The notes under the pieces are model-generated. The model did no database searches. It was not told where the DNA came from and worked only from the letters and a program-made list of their open reading frames with translations. The position numbers and the translations under genes were made by a program. This document shows positions 28,499 to 39,737 of a stretch of 64,000 nucleotides of DNA, piece by piece (the first letter of the stretch is position 1; every line of letters starts with the position of its first letter). Origin of the DNA: Pseudoxanthomonas yeongjuensis (GTDB lineage: Bacteria > Pseudomonadota > Gammaproteobacteria > Xanthomonadales > Xanthomonadaceae); assembly GCF_010093345.1 (NCBI RefSeq), contig NZ_PDWT01000001.1, positions 930,001 to 994,000 of the forward strand, in the 5' to 3' direction.

Positions 28499-29799
28499 CG
28501 GTCCACCTCACCAAAAACGAGATCGTAGGTGCCGATCATGGCCACGACGTCCGGCAGCATGTGCCCGCTGACGACGTGGTCCATCGACGAAAGATGGGCG
28601 AAGCCGGGCGCGCGCAGGTGCACGCGGAACGGCTTGTTGGCGCCATCGGAAACCAGGTAGCAGCCGAACTCGCCCTTGGGCGCCTCGACCGCGGCGTAGG
28701 TTTCGCCGGCGGGCACGCAATAGCCTTCGCTGAACAGCTTGAAGTGGTGGATCAGCGCTTCCATGTCGTCCTTCATCTCCTCGCGGGACGGCGGCGCGAC
28801 CTTGAAGTTCTGCACCATCACCGGGCCCGGATTGGCTTTCAGCCACTTCACGCATTGCTTGATGATCAGGTTGGACTGGCGCATCTCCGCCACTCGCACC
28901 AGGTAACGGTCGTAGCAATCGCCATTGGTGCCGACCGGGACCTCGAAATCGACGGTGTCGTATTTGGCATAGGGCTGCTTCTTGCGCAGGTCCCAGGCGA
29001 TGCCGGAACCGCGCAGCATCGCGCCGGTCATGCCCCAGGCGCGCGCCTCTTCCGGCGAGATCACGCCGATGCCGACGGTGCGTTGCTTCCAGATGCGGTT
29101 TTCGGTGAGCAGGGTTTCGTACTCGTCGACGCGCTTGGGGAATTCGTTGGTGAAATCCTCGAGGAAATCCAGCAACGAGCCTTCGCGCGCGGCATTGAAC
29201 CGCTTCAGCGCCTTGCCCTTGCGCCAGGGCGATTCCTTGTACTTGGGCATGTGGTCCGGCAGGTCGCGATAGACGCCGCCCGGACGGTAATAAGTGGCGT
29301 GCATGCGCGCGCCGCTGACCGCCTCGTAGCAGTCCATCAATTCCTCGCGCTCGCGGAAGGCGTACAGCATCACCGCCATCGCGCCCAGGTCGAGGCCGTT
29401 GGAGCCGATCCACATCAAGTGGTTCAGGATGCGGGTGATCTCGTCGAACATGGTGCGGATGTACTGCGCGCGCTCCGGCGCCTGGATGCCCATCAGCCGC
29501 TCGATCGCAAGCACGTAGGCGTGCTCGTTGCACATCATCGACACGTAATCCAGGCGATCCATGTAGCCGATCGACTGGTTGAACGGCTTGCTCTCGGCCA
29601 GCTTTTCGGTGCCACGGTGCAACAGGCCGATGTGCGGATCCGCGCGGACCACGGTTTCGCCGTCCATTTCCAGGATCAGGCGCAGCACGCCGTGCGCGGC
29701 CGGGTGCTGCGGGCCGAAGTTCAGGGTGTAGTTGCGGATTTCCTGGCGGCTTTCGGCAGCATTGCTGGCGAAGGCGACACCGGATTGCTGGACGCTCAC
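28495..29799 (-). CDS. nuoD: NADH-quinone oxidoreductase subunit D
   Basis: 49-kDa-type subunit that forms the quinone pocket with NuoB, 434 residues. It has [15 protein letters not shown] (quinone His), [10 protein letters not shown] and [16 protein letters not shown]. Start is GTG 29799, overlapping the nuoC TGA in a GTGA; the longer open frame is a shadow of nuoC. Confidence 0.97.
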   Translation of the reverse strand: MSVQQSGVAFASNAAESRQEIRNYTLNFGPQHPAAHGVLRLILEMDGETVVRADPHIGLLHRGTEKLAESKPFNQSIGYMDRLDYVSMMCNEHAYVLAIERLMGIQAPERAQYIRTMFDEITRILNHLMWIGSNGLDLGAMAVMLYAFREREELMDCYEAVSGARMHATYYRPGGVYRDLPDHMPKYKESPWRKGKALKRFNAAREGSLLDFLEDFTNEFPKRVDEYETLLTENRIWKQRTVGIGVISPEEARAWGMTGAMLRGSGIAWDLRKKQPYAKYDTVDFEVPVGTNGDCYDRYLVRVAEMRQSNLIIKQCVKWLKANPGPVMVQNFKVAPPSREEMKDDMEALIHHFKLFSEGYCVPAGETYAAVEAPKGEFGCYLVSDGANKPFRVHLRAPGFAHLSSMDHVVSGHMLPDVVAMIGTYDLVFGEVDR

Positions 29800-30524
29800 T
29801 TGGCGGGCTCCCTTTGTGCGGCCTCGCCGGCCGCCGTCGCATAACGCGCATCGTCGCGGATCACGCGCGGCACGCCGACGCGGGGCTCGACCGAGGTCAC
29901 CGGTTCGTAGATCACGCGCTTCTTCTCTTCGTCGTAGCGCACTTCCACGTTGCCGATCAGCGGAAAATCCTTGCGGAACGGATGGCCGACGAAACCGTAG
30001 TCGGTGAGGATCCGGCGCAGGTCCGGGTGGCCTTCGTAGAGGATGCCGAACAGATCGAAAGCTTCGCGTTCGAACCAGTTGGCGCCGGGCCAGATACCGG
30101 TGACCGAAGCGATCATCGGCAATTCGTCGTTCGGCGCATAGCAGCGCACGCGCAGCAGGCGGTTGTGCTGGTAGGAACGCAGGTGGACCACGGTGGCGAA
30201 ACGATGCACCGGGCCTTCGCCGCGCGGGCGGTTTTCCCAGGTGAAGCGCCCCGGACCGAAGCCCAGTTCCACGCCACGGCTGAAACCTTCGGAGGAAACG
30301 TTGGCCGTTTCCCACTCGTCGCTGCCATGGCCGAGATAATCGACGCCGCACAGATCGACCAGTTGCTCGAAACCGAAGTCGTCGCGCAGCGAAAGGCAGG
30401 CGGCATGCCAGGTCGCGGACGGCACTTCCAGCGTCACTTCGCCACGGGCTTCGGCGATGCCGAGGATCGCGTCGGGAAAACGCGCCTGCAGTTGTTCGAT
30501 GTAGGTTGCAGCTTGCTCGGCCAT
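29796..30524 (-). CDS. nuoC: NADH-quinone oxidoreductase subunit C
   Basis: 30-kDa-type subunit of the peripheral arm, 242 residues, separate from NuoD (fused in E. coli). The family signature is [20 protein letters not shown], followed by [20 protein letters not shown]. Coupled to nuoD by overlap and 84 bases from nuoB. Confidence 0.97.
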   Translation of the reverse strand: MAEQAATYIEQLQARFPDAILGIAEARGEVTLEVPSATWHAACLSLRDDFGFEQLVDLCGVDYLGHGSDEWETANVSSEGFSRGVELGFGPGRFTWENRPRGEGPVHRFATVVHLRSYQHNRLLRVRCYAPNDELPMIASVTGIWPGANWFEREAFDLFGILYEGHPDLRRILTDYGFVGHPFRKDFPLIGNVEVRYDEEKKRVIYEPVTSVEPRVGVPRVIRDDARYATAAGEAAQREPAK

Positions 30525-30608
30525 GGGGGCGTGGCGTGCTCGGTAGTTAAGTGGGTGGAATCGTCTTGAAACTGGATCGTTTGAAGCTTGTCTTGTCTCG
30601 AAGCCGGA

Positions 30609-31163
<555 letters not shown>

Positions 31164-31167
31164 AGGA

Positions 31168-31524
31168 TCACTCCCATTCCAGGGCTCCCTTCTTCCAGAC
31201 GTAGATGAATCCGAGGAACAGCATGCCCACGAACAGGCCCATGGTGACCAGCGCGCGCGCGCCCAGCTCCTGGAACACCAGGGTCCACGGCATGATGAAG
31301 ATGATTTCCAGGTCGAAGACGATGAACTGGATGGCGATCAGGTAATAGCGCACGTCGAACTTCATGCGCGCGTCCTCGAAGGCCTCGAAACCGCACTCGT
31401 AAGGCGAGAGCTTCTGCGCATCGGGACGACGGGGACCGATCAACCGTCCTATCACCATCAGCGAGATGCCGATGCCGGTAGCGACGATCAGGAATAACAG
31501 GGTCGGCAGGTATTCGGCCAGCAC
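31168..31524 (-). CDS. nuoA: NADH-quinone oxidoreductase subunit A
   Basis: Small three-helix membrane subunit at the entrance of the quinone site, 118 residues. The conserved loop [11 protein letters not shown] and the helix [14 protein letters not shown] are present. First gene of the nuo operon; its promoter must lie in 31525-31605, between it and the tRNA-Leu terminator, though no clear -35/-10 pair can be assigned. Confidence 0.97.
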   Translation of the reverse strand: MLAEYLPTLLFLIVATGIGISLMVIGRLIGPRRPDAQKLSPYECGFEAFEDARMKFDVRYYLIAIQFIVFDLEIIFIMPWTLVFQELGARALVTMGLFVGMLFLGFIYVWKKGALEWE

Positions 31525-31605
31525 GCGTGGTCCTCGGTTGGTTTCCCCGCAGGAAACGCGCCGGTCAGGCGCGTGTTCCGCAGGCTTCTCGCGTCTCCCA
31601 ATTGT

Positions 31606-31634
31606 AAAGTCCGCGCCTTGCGAGCGCGGGCTTT
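31606..31634 (-). terminator. terminator of tRNA-Leu
   Basis: On the minus strand AAAGCCCGCGC pairs with GCGCGGACTTT (11 bp with one G-U) around a 7-base loop, 18 bases past the tRNA. It would insulate nuoA from the tRNA. Confidence 0.75.
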
Positions 31635-31651
31635 CATAAGGATTCGCATCT

Positions 31652-31736
31652 TGGTGCCCAAGAGGGGACTCGAACCCCTACGACTTTCGCCGCTACCACC
31701 TCAAGGTAGTGCGTCTACCAATTCCGCCACCTGGGC
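31652..31736 (-). tRNA. tRNA-Leu (GAG)
   Basis: 85 bases with encoded CCA, a long variable arm and an anticodon stem CTACC/GGTAG around the loop TTGAGGT, which gives anticodon GAG. It lies downstream of secG, as leuU does in E. coli. Confidence 0.96.
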
Positions 31737-31744
31737 AAACATAT

Positions 31745-31766
31745 GCGTCGGGGCATGCCCCGACGC
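31745..31766. terminator. perfect palindrome after secG
   Basis: GCGTCGGGGCA and its complement form an uninterrupted 22-bp palindrome, 20 bases after the secG stop and 8 bases before the tRNA-Leu 5' end. Possible secG terminator or processing site; no T tract follows. Confidence 0.5.
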
Positions 31767-31786
31767 GCTGACTATTGTAACCGGCT

Positions 31787-32284
31787 TCAGCCGCCTTGCG
31801 CGGGTGCGGCGGGTTGCGGCGCGGGCTTGGCGGGCGTGCTTTCCACTTCGGTATTTTCCACTTCCGCCGGAGTCGCTTGCGCGGGCGTGGTCGCGGCGGG
31901 CGCCGTCGGCACTGTCGGGCTGGCGGAGGGAATGCCGGCCGGAGCGCTGGGTACCGTGGACGGCTGCGCTTGCTTGGGCAATTCGCCCGCCGCCGCAGGC
32001 ACGGGTTGTTCAGCCATCACGCCGAGATTCTGCTCCACCACGGGACGCGCCCTGTGCGCTGCGTTCCAGGCCATGAACAAGCTGATGGCGAAGAAGGTGA
32101 TTGCCAGCCACTTGGTGCTCTTGGACAGGAAGTTGGACGCGCCGCGCGCGCCGAATACCGTGCCCGAAGCGCCCGCGCCGAAGCCCGAGCCGGCGGCCGC
32201 GCCGCTACCGCGCTGCATCAGCACCAGGGCGATGATCGCGATGGCGATCAGCACGTAGATTACATTCAAGGTCAACATCAACAT
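31787..32284 (-). CDS. secG: preprotein translocase subunit SecG
   Basis: Auxiliary subunit of the SecYEG channel, 165 residues from ATG 32284 (ATG 32278 is an alternative). Two membrane helices are visible: LTLNVIYVLIAIAIIALVLM and KWLAITFFAISLFMAWNAA, joined by a Gly/Ala loop with SGTVFGARGASNFLSKST. About 80 residues of Pro/Ala/Gln/Thr-rich, low-complexity tail follow, longer than in E. coli SecG. It is downstream of tpiA. Confidence 0.93.
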   Translation of the reverse strand: MLMLTLNVIYVLIAIAIIALVLMQRGSGAAAGSGFGAGASGTVFGARGASNFLSKSTKWLAITFFAISLFMAWNAAHRARPVVEQNLGVMAEQPVPAAAGELPKQAQPSTVPSAPAGIPSASPTVPTAPAATTPAQATPAEVENTEVESTPAKPAPQPAAPAQGG

Positions 32285-32366
32285 TTCATGGATCTCGATC
32301 GAAATTGGAGAAGTCCGGCGAACCGCACCGGACTTGCAAGTGGCGCTCTGACAAGCAGTGTCGTGG

Positions 32367-33119
32367 TCAGCCCGCCGCTGCCCGGGCGATGGCCAGGAAG
32401 TCGCCAGCGACCAGGGAGGCGCCGCCGACCAGCCCACCATCGACATCGGCTTGCGCGAACAGTTCCGCGGCGTTGTCGGGCTTGACGCTTCCGCCATACA
32501 GCAGCGGCAGCGAGTCGGCGATTCTAGCATCGCGGCCCTTGACCACGCCACGGATGAAGGCATGCACCGCCTGCGCCTGCTCCGGACTGGCGGTGCGGCC
32601 GGTGCCGATGGCCCAGACCGGTTCATAGGCCACCACCGCCCCGGCGAAGGCCTCCACCCCGACCAGATCCAGTACCGGCTCCAGCTGGGCCGAGATCACG
32701 GCCTCGGTCTGTCCGGCCTCGCGCTGCTCCAGGGTTTCGCCAACGCAAAGGATGGGAACGAGCCCGGCATTCTTCGCCGCCCGGAACTTCGCGGCCACCA
32801 GTTCGCTGCTTTCGGCATGGTACTGGCGGCGTTCGGAATGGCCGACCAGGCCATAGCGCGCACCCACGTCCACCAGCATGGCCGCGGAAACCTCGCCGGT
32901 GTAGGCGCCCTTTTCGTTGCTGCTGACATCCTGCGCGCCGAAGGAGATAGCGTGGCGCTCGAAGTCCTCGATCAGGTCGCCCAGGTAGGGCAACGGCGGC
33001 AACACGACCATCTCGACCCCTTCAAGGGGTAGGCCGGCCACCAGCTCCGCCACCAGCCGGGTGGCGAAATCGCGGCTGCCGTGCAGCTTCCAGTTTCCGG
33101 CTACGATCTTGCGGCGCAT
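32367..33119 (-). CDS. tpiA: triosephosphate isomerase
   Basis: Interconverts dihydroxyacetone phosphate and glyceraldehyde 3-phosphate in glycolysis; 250 residues. Catalytic parts are AGNWKLHG (Lys), VGHSERR (His) and AYEPVWAIGTG (Glu and loop 6), with the phosphate site LYGGSVKPDNA. It is followed by secG after 82 bases. Confidence 0.98.
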   Translation of the reverse strand: MRRKIVAGNWKLHGSRDFATRLVAELVAGLPLEGVEMVVLPPLPYLGDLIEDFERHAISFGAQDVSSNEKGAYTGEVSAAMLVDVGARYGLVGHSERRQYHAESSELVAAKFRAAKNAGLVPILCVGETLEQREAGQTEAVISAQLEPVLDLVGVEAFAGAVVAYEPVWAIGTGRTASPEQAQAVHAFIRGVVKGRDARIADSLPLLYGGSVKPDNAAELFAQADVDGGLVGGASLVAGDFLAIARAAAG

Positions 33120-33266
33120 CGTTTTTTTCCTGTCGGGCCTGCCTCGGAGGCCGCAAAGGATAGCCGATACCCCTCCCCGACCCCAGCCGACAGATAGCTT
33201 CCTGGTTTCCGGCGCCTCCGTTGGCCACTTTCTTCGGATCGAATCCGGACGGGCCCGGCCACGAGG

Positions 33267-34220
33267 TTACTTGAGCTTGATCTCGCGCAGGCGTTCTTCC
33301 AGATAGCCCTGCGCGGTGATCGGCTCGGGATAACGCTTGGGGTTTTCCGCGCTGATCGTGGAAGGCAGCACGTCGATCAGGAAATCCGGGTTCGGGTGCA
33401 GGAAGAACGGCACCGAATAGCGCGGCTTGCGCGCCTGTTCGCCCGGCGGGTTGGTGACCCGATGGGTGGTGGACGGATACACGTGATTGGTCAGGCGCTG
33501 CAGCATGTCGCCGATGTTGACCACGATGGTGTCGGCATCGGAAGTGAACGGCACCCACTCGCCCTGCTTGGACTTCACTTCCAGGCCCGCCGCGCTGGCG
33601 CCGACCAGCAGGGTGATCAGGTTGATGTCCTCGTGCGCACCGGCGCGCACGTTGGGGATATCGTCGGCGGTGATCGGCGGATAATGGATCGGGCGCAGGA
33701 TGGAATTGCCGGAATCGGTCTTGTCGGCGAAATAGTTCTCCGGCAATTGCAGATGGAGGGCCAGCGCCGACAGCACGCGCGAACCGAGCTGGTCGAGCGC
33801 TTCGTACAGGCCATAGCCATGCTCGCGGAAACCCGGCACCTCGTCCGGCCACAGGTTGGGCGGCATCACCCCGGCGTACTTCGAATCGCGCGGAATCTCG
33901 CGGCCGATATGCCAGAACTCCTTCAGGTCGAAGTGCTTGGAATCCTTCGCCGTTTCCACCCCGAACGGGGTGTAGCCGCGCGCGCCGCCGCTGCCGGGCA
34001 CGTGGTACTTGAGCTTGGTTTCATCAGGCAGGGCGAAGAAATTCCTGAACACCTCGTAGGCGGCATCGATCGCCGGTTGCGGGATGCCGTGGTTGCGGAT
34101 GCCGGCGAAACCCCACTCGCGATAAGCGGCGCCGAGTTCGGCCACGAAGGCCTCGCGGTCGCGGCTGTCCGACGGATTGCTGAAGCGGGTGATGTCGAGG
34201 GTGGGGATTCTTGCTGTCAT
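33267..34220 (-). CDS. 2-oxoglutarate/Fe(II) dioxygenase, isopenicillin N synthase family
   Basis: Cytoplasmic non-haem iron oxygenase of 317 residues. An N-terminal DIOX_N-type domain (WGFAGIRNHGIP) precedes the double-stranded beta-helix core, with the iron ligands in RAGAHEDINLITLL (H-x-D) and a distal His in YPSTTHRVTNPPGEQ, where the Arg would bind the co-substrate acid. The substrate is unknown. It is separated from glmM upstream by a paired palindrome. Confidence 0.9.
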   Translation of the reverse strand: MTARIPTLDITRFSNPSDSRDREAFVAELGAAYREWGFAGIRNHGIPQPAIDAAYEVFRNFFALPDETKLKYHVPGSGGARGYTPFGVETAKDSKHFDLKEFWHIGREIPRDSKYAGVMPPNLWPDEVPGFREHGYGLYEALDQLGSRVLSALALHLQLPENYFADKTDSGNSILRPIHYPPITADDIPNVRAGAHEDINLITLLVGASAAGLEVKSKQGEWVPFTSDADTIVVNIGDMLQRLTNHVYPSTTHRVTNPPGEQARKPRYSVPFFLHPNPDFLIDVLPSTISAENPKRYPEPITAQGYLEERLREIKLK

Positions 34221-34243
34221 GCGAAGGCTCTGGTTTGTTTGTT

Positions 34244-34376
34244 CCCTTCTCCCACCGGGAGAAGGTGCCCAACGGGCGGATGAGGGAATGTGCTCTCAGA
34301 TCGCCGAACAATGCCGATACGGATGACTCCCTCCCTCATCCGGCGCTACGCGCCACCTTCTCCCGGCGGGAGAAGG
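34244..34376. repeat. paired palindromic element (glmM-dioxygenase gap)
   Basis: Inverted arms at 34244-34286 and 34333-34376. Each has an outer palindrome (CTTCTCCC-N3-GGGAGAAG) and then an inner stem: GCCC-AAC-GGGC in one arm and GGCGC-GTA-GCGCC in the other, ending in GGATGAGGG. The plan is the same as in the nuoF-nuoG element. It fills nearly all of the 162-base gap. Confidence 0.85.
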
Positions 34377-34382
34377 AAAGCT

Positions 34383-35738
34383 TCATGCAACCGCACGCAC
34401 CGCATCGGCCAGCTTGTCCAACGTGTTCTGCATCAAGACATCGTCATCAGCTTCCACGGTAACCCGCACCACCGGCTCGGTACCGGAAGGTCGCAGGAAA
34501 GCGCGGCCACGACCGGCGACCGCGGCCTGCGCTTCGGCCAGTGCGGCTTTCACGCTTTCGGCTTCGGTAGGCTTGGCGCCGTTGGCTAGTCGCACGTTGA
34601 TGGTTTTCTGCGGCACCATCACCAGCCCGGCCAGCGCCTCGCGCAACGACCTGCCGGTGCGGCTCAGCACCTCCAGCACCTGCAGCGCGCTGATGATGCC
34701 GTCGCCGGTGCTGGTGCGGTCCAGGCACATCAGGTGCCCCGAAGCTTCGCCGCCGAGGATGCCCTGCCCTTCGACCAGGGCCTGGTGGACGTAACGGTCG
34801 CCGACCTTGGCCCGCTGGAACGCGATGCCGGCCTCGGCGAAGGCGCGTTCCAGGCCGTAATTGCTCATCAGGGTACCGACCACGGGCCCGCGCAGGCGCC
34901 CGCTTTGCTTCCAGTCGTTGGCCAGCACGTAGATCAGGCCGTCGCCATCGACGATGCCGCCATCGCCATCCACGAACAGGACCCGGTCGCCATCGCCGTC
35001 GAAGGCGATGCCGAGGGCCGCGCCCGATTCGCGCACGCGCGCCGCCAGCGCTTCCGGATGGGTGGAACCGACGCCATCGTTGATGTTCACGCCATTGGGT
35101 TCGGCGCCCATCGCTTCCACGCGCGCGCCGAGTTCGCGCAGCACGATCGGGCCGACCTGGTAGGTGGCGCCATTGGCGCAATCGACCACGATGCGCATGC
35201 CGCCAAGATCGAACAGGCGCGGCACCGAATTCTTGCAGGCCTCGACATAGCGGCCGATCGCATCGCGGGTGCGTACCGCCTTGCCCAGTTGTTCCGAAGG
35301 CACGGTACTGAAGGGCTGTTCCAGCGCCGCTTCGATGGCGAGCTCGGCGGCGTCGTCGAGCTTTTCGCCCTGCGCCGAGAAGAACTTGATGCCGTTGTCG
35401 TAGTGCGGGTTGTGCGAAGCGGAGATCACGATGCCGCCGTCGGCAAGCAGCGAGTGGGTCATGTGCGACACCGCCGGGGTCGGCATCGGCCCCATCAGCT
35501 CCACGTCGACACCGGCCGCGACCAGCCCGGCCTCCAGTGCGGCCTCGAACATGTAGTTGGAAATGCGCGTGTCCTTGCCGATGATCACCCGCGGCTTGCG
35601 CCAGTCGCCCGCACTGCGCACCGAAGCGCGCAGCGCGTGGCCGTAGGCGTTGCCCAGGCGCAGCATGAAATCGGCCGAAACCGGGCCTTCGCCCACGCGT
35701 CCGCGGATGCCATCGGTGCCGAAATACTTGCGGCTCAT
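34383..35738 (-). CDS. glmM: phosphoglucosamine mutase
   Basis: Converts glucosamine 6-phosphate to glucosamine 1-phosphate for peptidoglycan and lipopolysaccharide; 451 residues. Signatures are [14 protein letters not shown], the active-site phosphoserine loop [17 protein letters not shown], the metal loop DGDGDR and [11 protein letters not shown]. Its ATG overlaps the accD stop. Confidence 0.98.
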   Translation of the reverse strand: MSRKYFGTDGIRGRVGEGPVSADFMLRLGNAYGHALRASVRSAGDWRKPRVIIGKDTRISNYMFEAALEAGLVAAGVDVELMGPMPTPAVSHMTHSLLADGGIVISASHNPHYDNGIKFFSAQGEKLDDAAELAIEAALEQPFSTVPSEQLGKAVRTRDAIGRYVEACKNSVPRLFDLGGMRIVVDCANGATYQVGPIVLRELGARVEAMGAEPNGVNINDGVGSTHPEALAARVRESGAALGIAFDGDGDRVLFVDGDGGIVDGDGLIYVLANDWKQSGRLRGPVVGTLMSNYGLERAFAEAGIAFQRAKVGDRYVHQALVEGQGILGGEASGHLMCLDRTSTGDGIISALQVLEVLSRTGRSLREALAGLVMVPQKTINVRLANGAKPTEAESVKAALAEAQAAVAGRGRAFLRPSGTEPVVRVTVEADDDVLMQNTLDKLADAVRAVA

Positions 35739-36631
35739 GCGGCCTCCACCAGCGGGCTGTCGCCCGGCTTGGATTGCCTCATCATCAGCGCCAGCAGGTC
35801 GGCGAGCCGGTCGCGCATCTCGCGGCGGTCGCAGATCTGGTCGATCGCGCCATGCTCGACCAGGAACTCGGAACGCTGGAAGCCTTCCGGCAGGGTTTCG
35901 CGCACGGTCTGCTCGATCACGCGCGGGCCGGCGAAGCCGATCAACGCCTCGGGCTCGGCCAGGTTGATGTCGCCGAGCATGGCGAACGAGGCCGAGACGC
36001 CACCGGTGGTCGGATGGGTCATGACCGAAATGTAAGGCAGGCCGGCTTCACGCAGGCGGCCGAGCGCCGCCGAAGTCTTGGCCATCTGCATCAACGAGAA
36101 CAGGCCTTCCTGCATGCGTGCGCCGCCACTGGCGGAGAAGCATACGAACGGGGAGCCGATCTCGAGCGCGCGCTCCGCGCCCAGGGCGAAACGTTCGCCG
36201 ACGACCGAGCCCATCGACCCGCCCATGAAGGCGAAATCGAACGCGGCGGCGACCAGCGGGCGCTCCTTCAATTGCCCCTGCAACACGACCAGGGCATCGC
36301 GCTCGCCGGTCGACTTCTGCGAAGCCTTGATCCGATCGGCGTATTTCTTCTGGTCCTTGAACTTCAAGGCATCCACCGGACCCAGCGCGGCGCCGACTTC
36401 CTGCAGGTTGCCGGCATCGAACAATGCGGTCAGTCGCGCCCGCGCGCGGATCGCCATGTGGAAGTTGCACTTGGGGCAGACCTCCAGGTTCTCTTCCAGT
36501 TCGGGACGGTAAAGAACGGAGCCGCAGCGCTCGCATTTCTCCCACAGGCCTTCCGGCACGCTGCGCTTGTTCTTGTTGGTCCCCGCCTGGGTGCGGATGC
36601 CCGACGGCATCAATTTGCTAAGCCAGCTCAT
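35735..36631 (-). CDS. accD: acetyl-CoA carboxylase carboxyltransferase subunit beta
   Basis: Transfers carboxyl from biotin to acetyl-CoA in fatty-acid synthesis, with AccA. 298 residues. The N-terminal zinc ribbon shows C-x2-C (KCERCGSV) and C-x2-C (VCPKCNFH), and the crotonase-like core has [14 protein letters not shown] and [11 protein letters not shown]. It follows trpA by 85 bases; folC, often next to accD in related bacteria, is replaced here by glmM. Confidence 0.97.
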   Translation of the reverse strand: MSWLSKLMPSGIRTQAGTNKNKRSVPEGLWEKCERCGSVLYRPELEENLEVCPKCNFHMAIRARARLTALFDAGNLQEVGAALGPVDALKFKDQKKYADRIKASQKSTGERDALVVLQGQLKERPLVAAAFDFAFMGGSMGSVVGERFALGAERALEIGSPFVCFSASGGARMQEGLFSLMQMAKTSAALGRLREAGLPYISVMTHPTTGGVSASFAMLGDINLAEPEALIGFAGPRVIEQTVRETLPEGFQRSEFLVEHGAIDQICDRREMRDRLADLLALMMRQSKPGDSPLVEAA

Positions 36632-36716
36632 GCGTTTGCCATAGTGTTTGCGATGCCCCGTTCAGTTTCGGCGCTGGAATCAGCCTGAGAGTTTAGCCCA
36701 GCCGCCGTTTTTGGGT

Positions 36717-37517
36717 TCAGGCATCCAGCGCCTGGCGCAACGGCACCAGGAAGGCCGCAGCCCGCGACGCCGCCTCTTCCGGGGTCGCGGCGTCCGCCAG
36801 GCAAGCTACCAGCGCACTGCCGACCACCACGCCATCGGCCTCGACTGCCATGGCCGCGGCGCTGGCCGCGTCCTTGATGCCGAAGCCGGCCACCACCGGC
36901 ACCCGTGACTGCGCGCGCAGGTCGTGCAGGCGCAGACCCGCCGCCTGAGTATCCAGATGACCGGCACCGGTGACCCCGGCAAAGCTCACGTAGTACAGGT
37001 ACCCCTGCGCGGAGCCGCAAAGCATGGCCATGCGCTCGGGCGTGGTGGTGGGCGATGCCAGTGCGATCAGGTCCAGGCCCTGGCGGGTGAATGTTTCGCG
37101 CGTCTCCGCGGCTTCCTCGGGCGGCAGGTCGACCAGCAGGATGCCGTCCACGCCGGCCTGCACGGCTTCCTCGGCAAAACGCTGGTTGCCATGGATCTCG
37201 ACCGGGTTCAGATAGCCCATCAGCACCACCGGGGTATCGGCATCGCGCTGGCGGAATTCACTGACCACCTGCAGCACATAGCGCAGGCCCGCACCACGCC
37301 GCAGCGCCTGTTCGGAACTGCGCTGGATGACCGGGCCGTCGGCCATGGGATCAGAGAACGGAACGCCGAGCTCGATCACGTCAGCGCCGGCTTCGACCAG
37401 TGCGTGCATCACCGGTACGGTGGCTTCCAGCGAGGGATCGCCGGCAGTGATGAAGGGGATCAGGGCCTTGCGGCGGGTGGATTCAAGCTGGGAAAAACGC
37501 TGGGCAATCCGGCTCAC
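36717..37517 (-). CDS. trpA: tryptophan synthase alpha subunit
   Basis: Cleaves indole-3-glycerol phosphate to indole, which passes to TrpB; 266 residues from GTG 37517. Catalytic Glu lies in [18 protein letters not shown] and Asp in [12 protein letters not shown]; the phosphate site is [13 protein letters not shown]. The start overlaps the trpB stop (GTGA), giving coupled, equimolar synthesis. Confidence 0.98.
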   Translation of the reverse strand: MSRIAQRFSQLESTRRKALIPFITAGDPSLEATVPVMHALVEAGADVIELGVPFSDPMADGPVIQRSSEQALRRGAGLRYVLQVVSEFRQRDADTPVVLMGYLNPVEIHGNQRFAEEAVQAGVDGILLVDLPPEEAAETRETFTRQGLDLIALASPTTTPERMAMLCGSAQGYLYYVSFAGVTGAGHLDTQAAGLRLHDLRAQSRVPVVAGFGIKDAASAAAMAVEADGVVVGSALVACLADAATPEEAASRAAAFLVPLRQALDA

Positions 37518-38731
37518 AGCTCGAAGCCCTCGCGCGCGGCGATGGTATGCACGTCCTTGTCGCCACGTCCCGACAGGTTGCACAGCACCAGTGCGTCCTT
37601 CGGCAGATCGCGCGCGAGCTTGATCGCCTGGGCCACGGCGTGGCTGGATTCCAGCGCCGCCAGGATGCCTTCGGTGCGCGCCAGCGTGTGGAACGCCGCA
37701 AGCGCTTCGTCGTCGGTGACGCCGACGTACTGCGCACGCCCGGCATCGCTGAGGAAGGAATGTTCCGGTCCTACGCCCGGGTAATCCAGGCCGGCGGAAA
37801 CCGAATGGGTCTCGATGATCTGGCCATCATCGTCGCAGATCACGTAGGTGCGGTTGCCATGGAGCACGCCCGGCCGGCCAGCGGCGATGGACGCGGCATG
37901 GCGACCGGTGTCGATGCCGTCGCCCGCCGCTTCGGCACCGACGATCTTCACCTCGGCATCATTGAGGAAAGCATGGAACAAGCCGATGGCGTTGCTGCCA
38001 CCACCGACGCAGGCGGTGATGACATCCGGCAGGCGGCCGTAGTCGGCCAGCATCTGCGCACGCGCCTCGCGCCCGACCACGGCGTTGAAATCGCGGACCA
38101 TGCGCGGATACGGATCCGGGCCGGCGACCGTGCCGATGATGTAGAACGTGTCGCGCACGTTGGTCACCCAGTCGCGCATGGCTTCGTTCAAGGCATCCTT
38201 CAAGGTCTGCGAACCCGAGGTCACCGGCACCACGGTCGCACCCAGCAGTTTCATCCGGTAGACGTTGATCTTCTGCCGCTCGATATCGGTGGCGCCCATA
38301 TAGACCACGCATTCCAGGCCCAGGCGCGCGGCCACGGTGGCGCTGGCCACGCCGTGCTGGCCGGCACCGGTCTCGGCGATGATCCGGGTCTTGCCCATGC
38401 GGCTGGCCAGCAGGGCCTGGCCGATGGTGTTGTTGATCTTGTGCGCGCCGGTGTGGTTCAGGTCCTCGCGCTTGAGCAGGATGCGGGCGCCGCCGACTTC
38501 CTTCGACAGACGCTCCGCTTCGTAGATCGGACTGGGCCGGCCGACGTAGTGCTTCAGGTCTTTCTCGAACTCGGCGATGAAGGCCGGGTCCACGCGCGCC
38601 GCGTCGTAGGCAGCCGCGAGTTCCTGCAACGGACCGATCAGGGTTTCGGCGACGAATCGACCGCCGTAGCGCCCGAAGTGGCCGTTGGCGTCCGGATAAG
38701 CGTGGTAGTCGGAAATGCGGGCTTGGTTCAT
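37514..38731 (-). CDS. trpB: tryptophan synthase beta subunit
   Basis: PLP enzyme that joins indole and serine, 405 residues. The PLP lysine is in [15 protein letters not shown], the phosphate loop in [10 protein letters not shown], and the catalytic Glu region in [15 protein letters not shown] 38731 matches the family; the longer frame runs into the promoter. It is divergent from a LysR gene. Confidence 0.98.
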   Translation of the reverse strand: MNQARISDYHAYPDANGHFGRYGGRFVAETLIGPLQELAAAYDAARVDPAFIAEFEKDLKHYVGRPSPIYEAERLSKEVGGARILLKREDLNHTGAHKINNTIGQALLASRMGKTRIIAETGAGQHGVASATVAARLGLECVVYMGATDIERQKINVYRMKLLGATVVPVTSGSQTLKDALNEAMRDWVTNVRDTFYIIGTVAGPDPYPRMVRDFNAVVGREARAQMLADYGRLPDVITACVGGGSNAIGLFHAFLNDAEVKIVGAEAAGDGIDTGRHAASIAAGRPGVLHGNRTYVICDDDGQIIETHSVSAGLDYPGVGPEHSFLSDAGRAQYVGVTDDEALAAFHTLARTEGILAALESSHAVAQAIKLARDLPKDALVLCNLSGRGDKDVHTIAAREGFEL

Positions 38732-38831
38732 GGCGTGATCAACGGAGCACATCGGGGCCAGCACTTTAACGCACACAAAATCCGCCATAAAGCTATAAAA
38801 TATCAATGACACGTCAGTAAAACTCACCTAT

Positions 38832-39728
38832 ATGAGCAGAATACTGCCCTCGCTCAATGCCCTGCACGCCTTCGAGGCCGCCGCCCGCCTTGAAAGCGTG
38901 ACCCGCGCGGCGGGCGAGCTGCATGTCACCCATGGCGCGGTGAGTCGTCAGATAAAGGCGCTGGAAGGTGAGCTGGGCAAAGCCTTGTTCGCGCGCCAGG
39001 GCCGCGGCCTGACCCTGACCCCTGCCGGCCTGCGCCTGCGCGACGCGGCCGGCCAGGCCTTCCAGCAACTGGAGGAAACCTGGTCGGATCTGCGTCGCGA
39101 CAGTGCGCCTTCGGCACTGGTGTTGGGTTGCCCGGGCAGCGTGCTGGCCCGCTGGGTTATTCCGCGCCTGCCACGCCTGGGGCGGGAACTGCCGGAACTG
39201 AACCTGCATCTGGTCGTCCACGAAGGCGAATTCGACACGCGCCTGAGCGGCCTGGATGCTGCGTTGTTGCTTGCCGAGCCGCCCTTTGCCGAAGGATGGG
39301 AGGTACATGAACTGGCCACCGAAAGGATTGGTCCGGTGGTGAGTCCGCGCTATGCGGGCTTCGACTCGCTGCGCGATCAGCCGCCTGCGGCATTGCTGGG
39401 CGAAGCATTGCTGCATACCAGCTCGCGACCGCAGGCGTGGCCGGCGTGGGCGTCAAGTAATGGCCTGCAAGCGGACAGCCTGGGCTTCGGCACGGGTTTC
39501 GAACACCTTTACTACCTGCTGGAAGCGGCGGTGGCCGGACTGGGCGTGGCGATCGCGCCGCAACCACTGGTCAGCGAGGATATCGAGTCAGGACGTCTGG
39601 CGGCGCCATGGGGTTTCGTGGAAGCGCCAGCGCGATGGGTACTCTGCGCCCGCCGTAACGAGGCCGATGCGCGCACCACCCAGCTGGCCGAATGGCTGCG
39701 GCGCGAACTGACCGGCGATGCGCCGTGA
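38832..39728 (+). CDS. trpI: LysR family regulator (TrpI-like)
   Basis: LysR-type regulator of 298 residues: N-terminal winged helix ([33 protein letters not shown]) and a periplasmic-binding-like effector domain. It is transcribed away from trpBA across a 100-base AT-rich gap, the arrangement of Pseudomonas trpI, which activates trpBA with indoleglycerol phosphate. That role is inferred from position; a GcvA/AmpR-like protein is the alternative. It ends 9 bases from the convergent trpF with no terminator in between. Confidence 0.85.
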   Translation: MSRILPSLNALHAFEAAARLESVTRAAGELHVTHGAVSRQIKALEGELGKALFARQGRGLTLTPAGLRLRDAAGQAFQQLEETWSDLRRDSAPSALVLGCPGSVLARWVIPRLPRLGRELPELNLHLVVHEGEFDTRLSGLDAALLLAEPPFAEGWEVHELATERIGPVVSPRYAGFDSLRDQPPAALLGEALLHTSSRPQAWPAWASSNGLQADSLGFGTGFEHLYYLLEAAVAGLGVAIAPQPLVSEDIESGRLAAPWGFVEAPARWVLCARRNEADARTTQLAEWLRRELTGDAP

Positions 39729-39737
39729 TGCAAACGC

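Noticed and set aside
38732-38831. A precise LysR T-N11-A operator between trpB and the regulator
   Set aside because: The gap is AT-rich, but I could not find a dyad good enough to mark a site.
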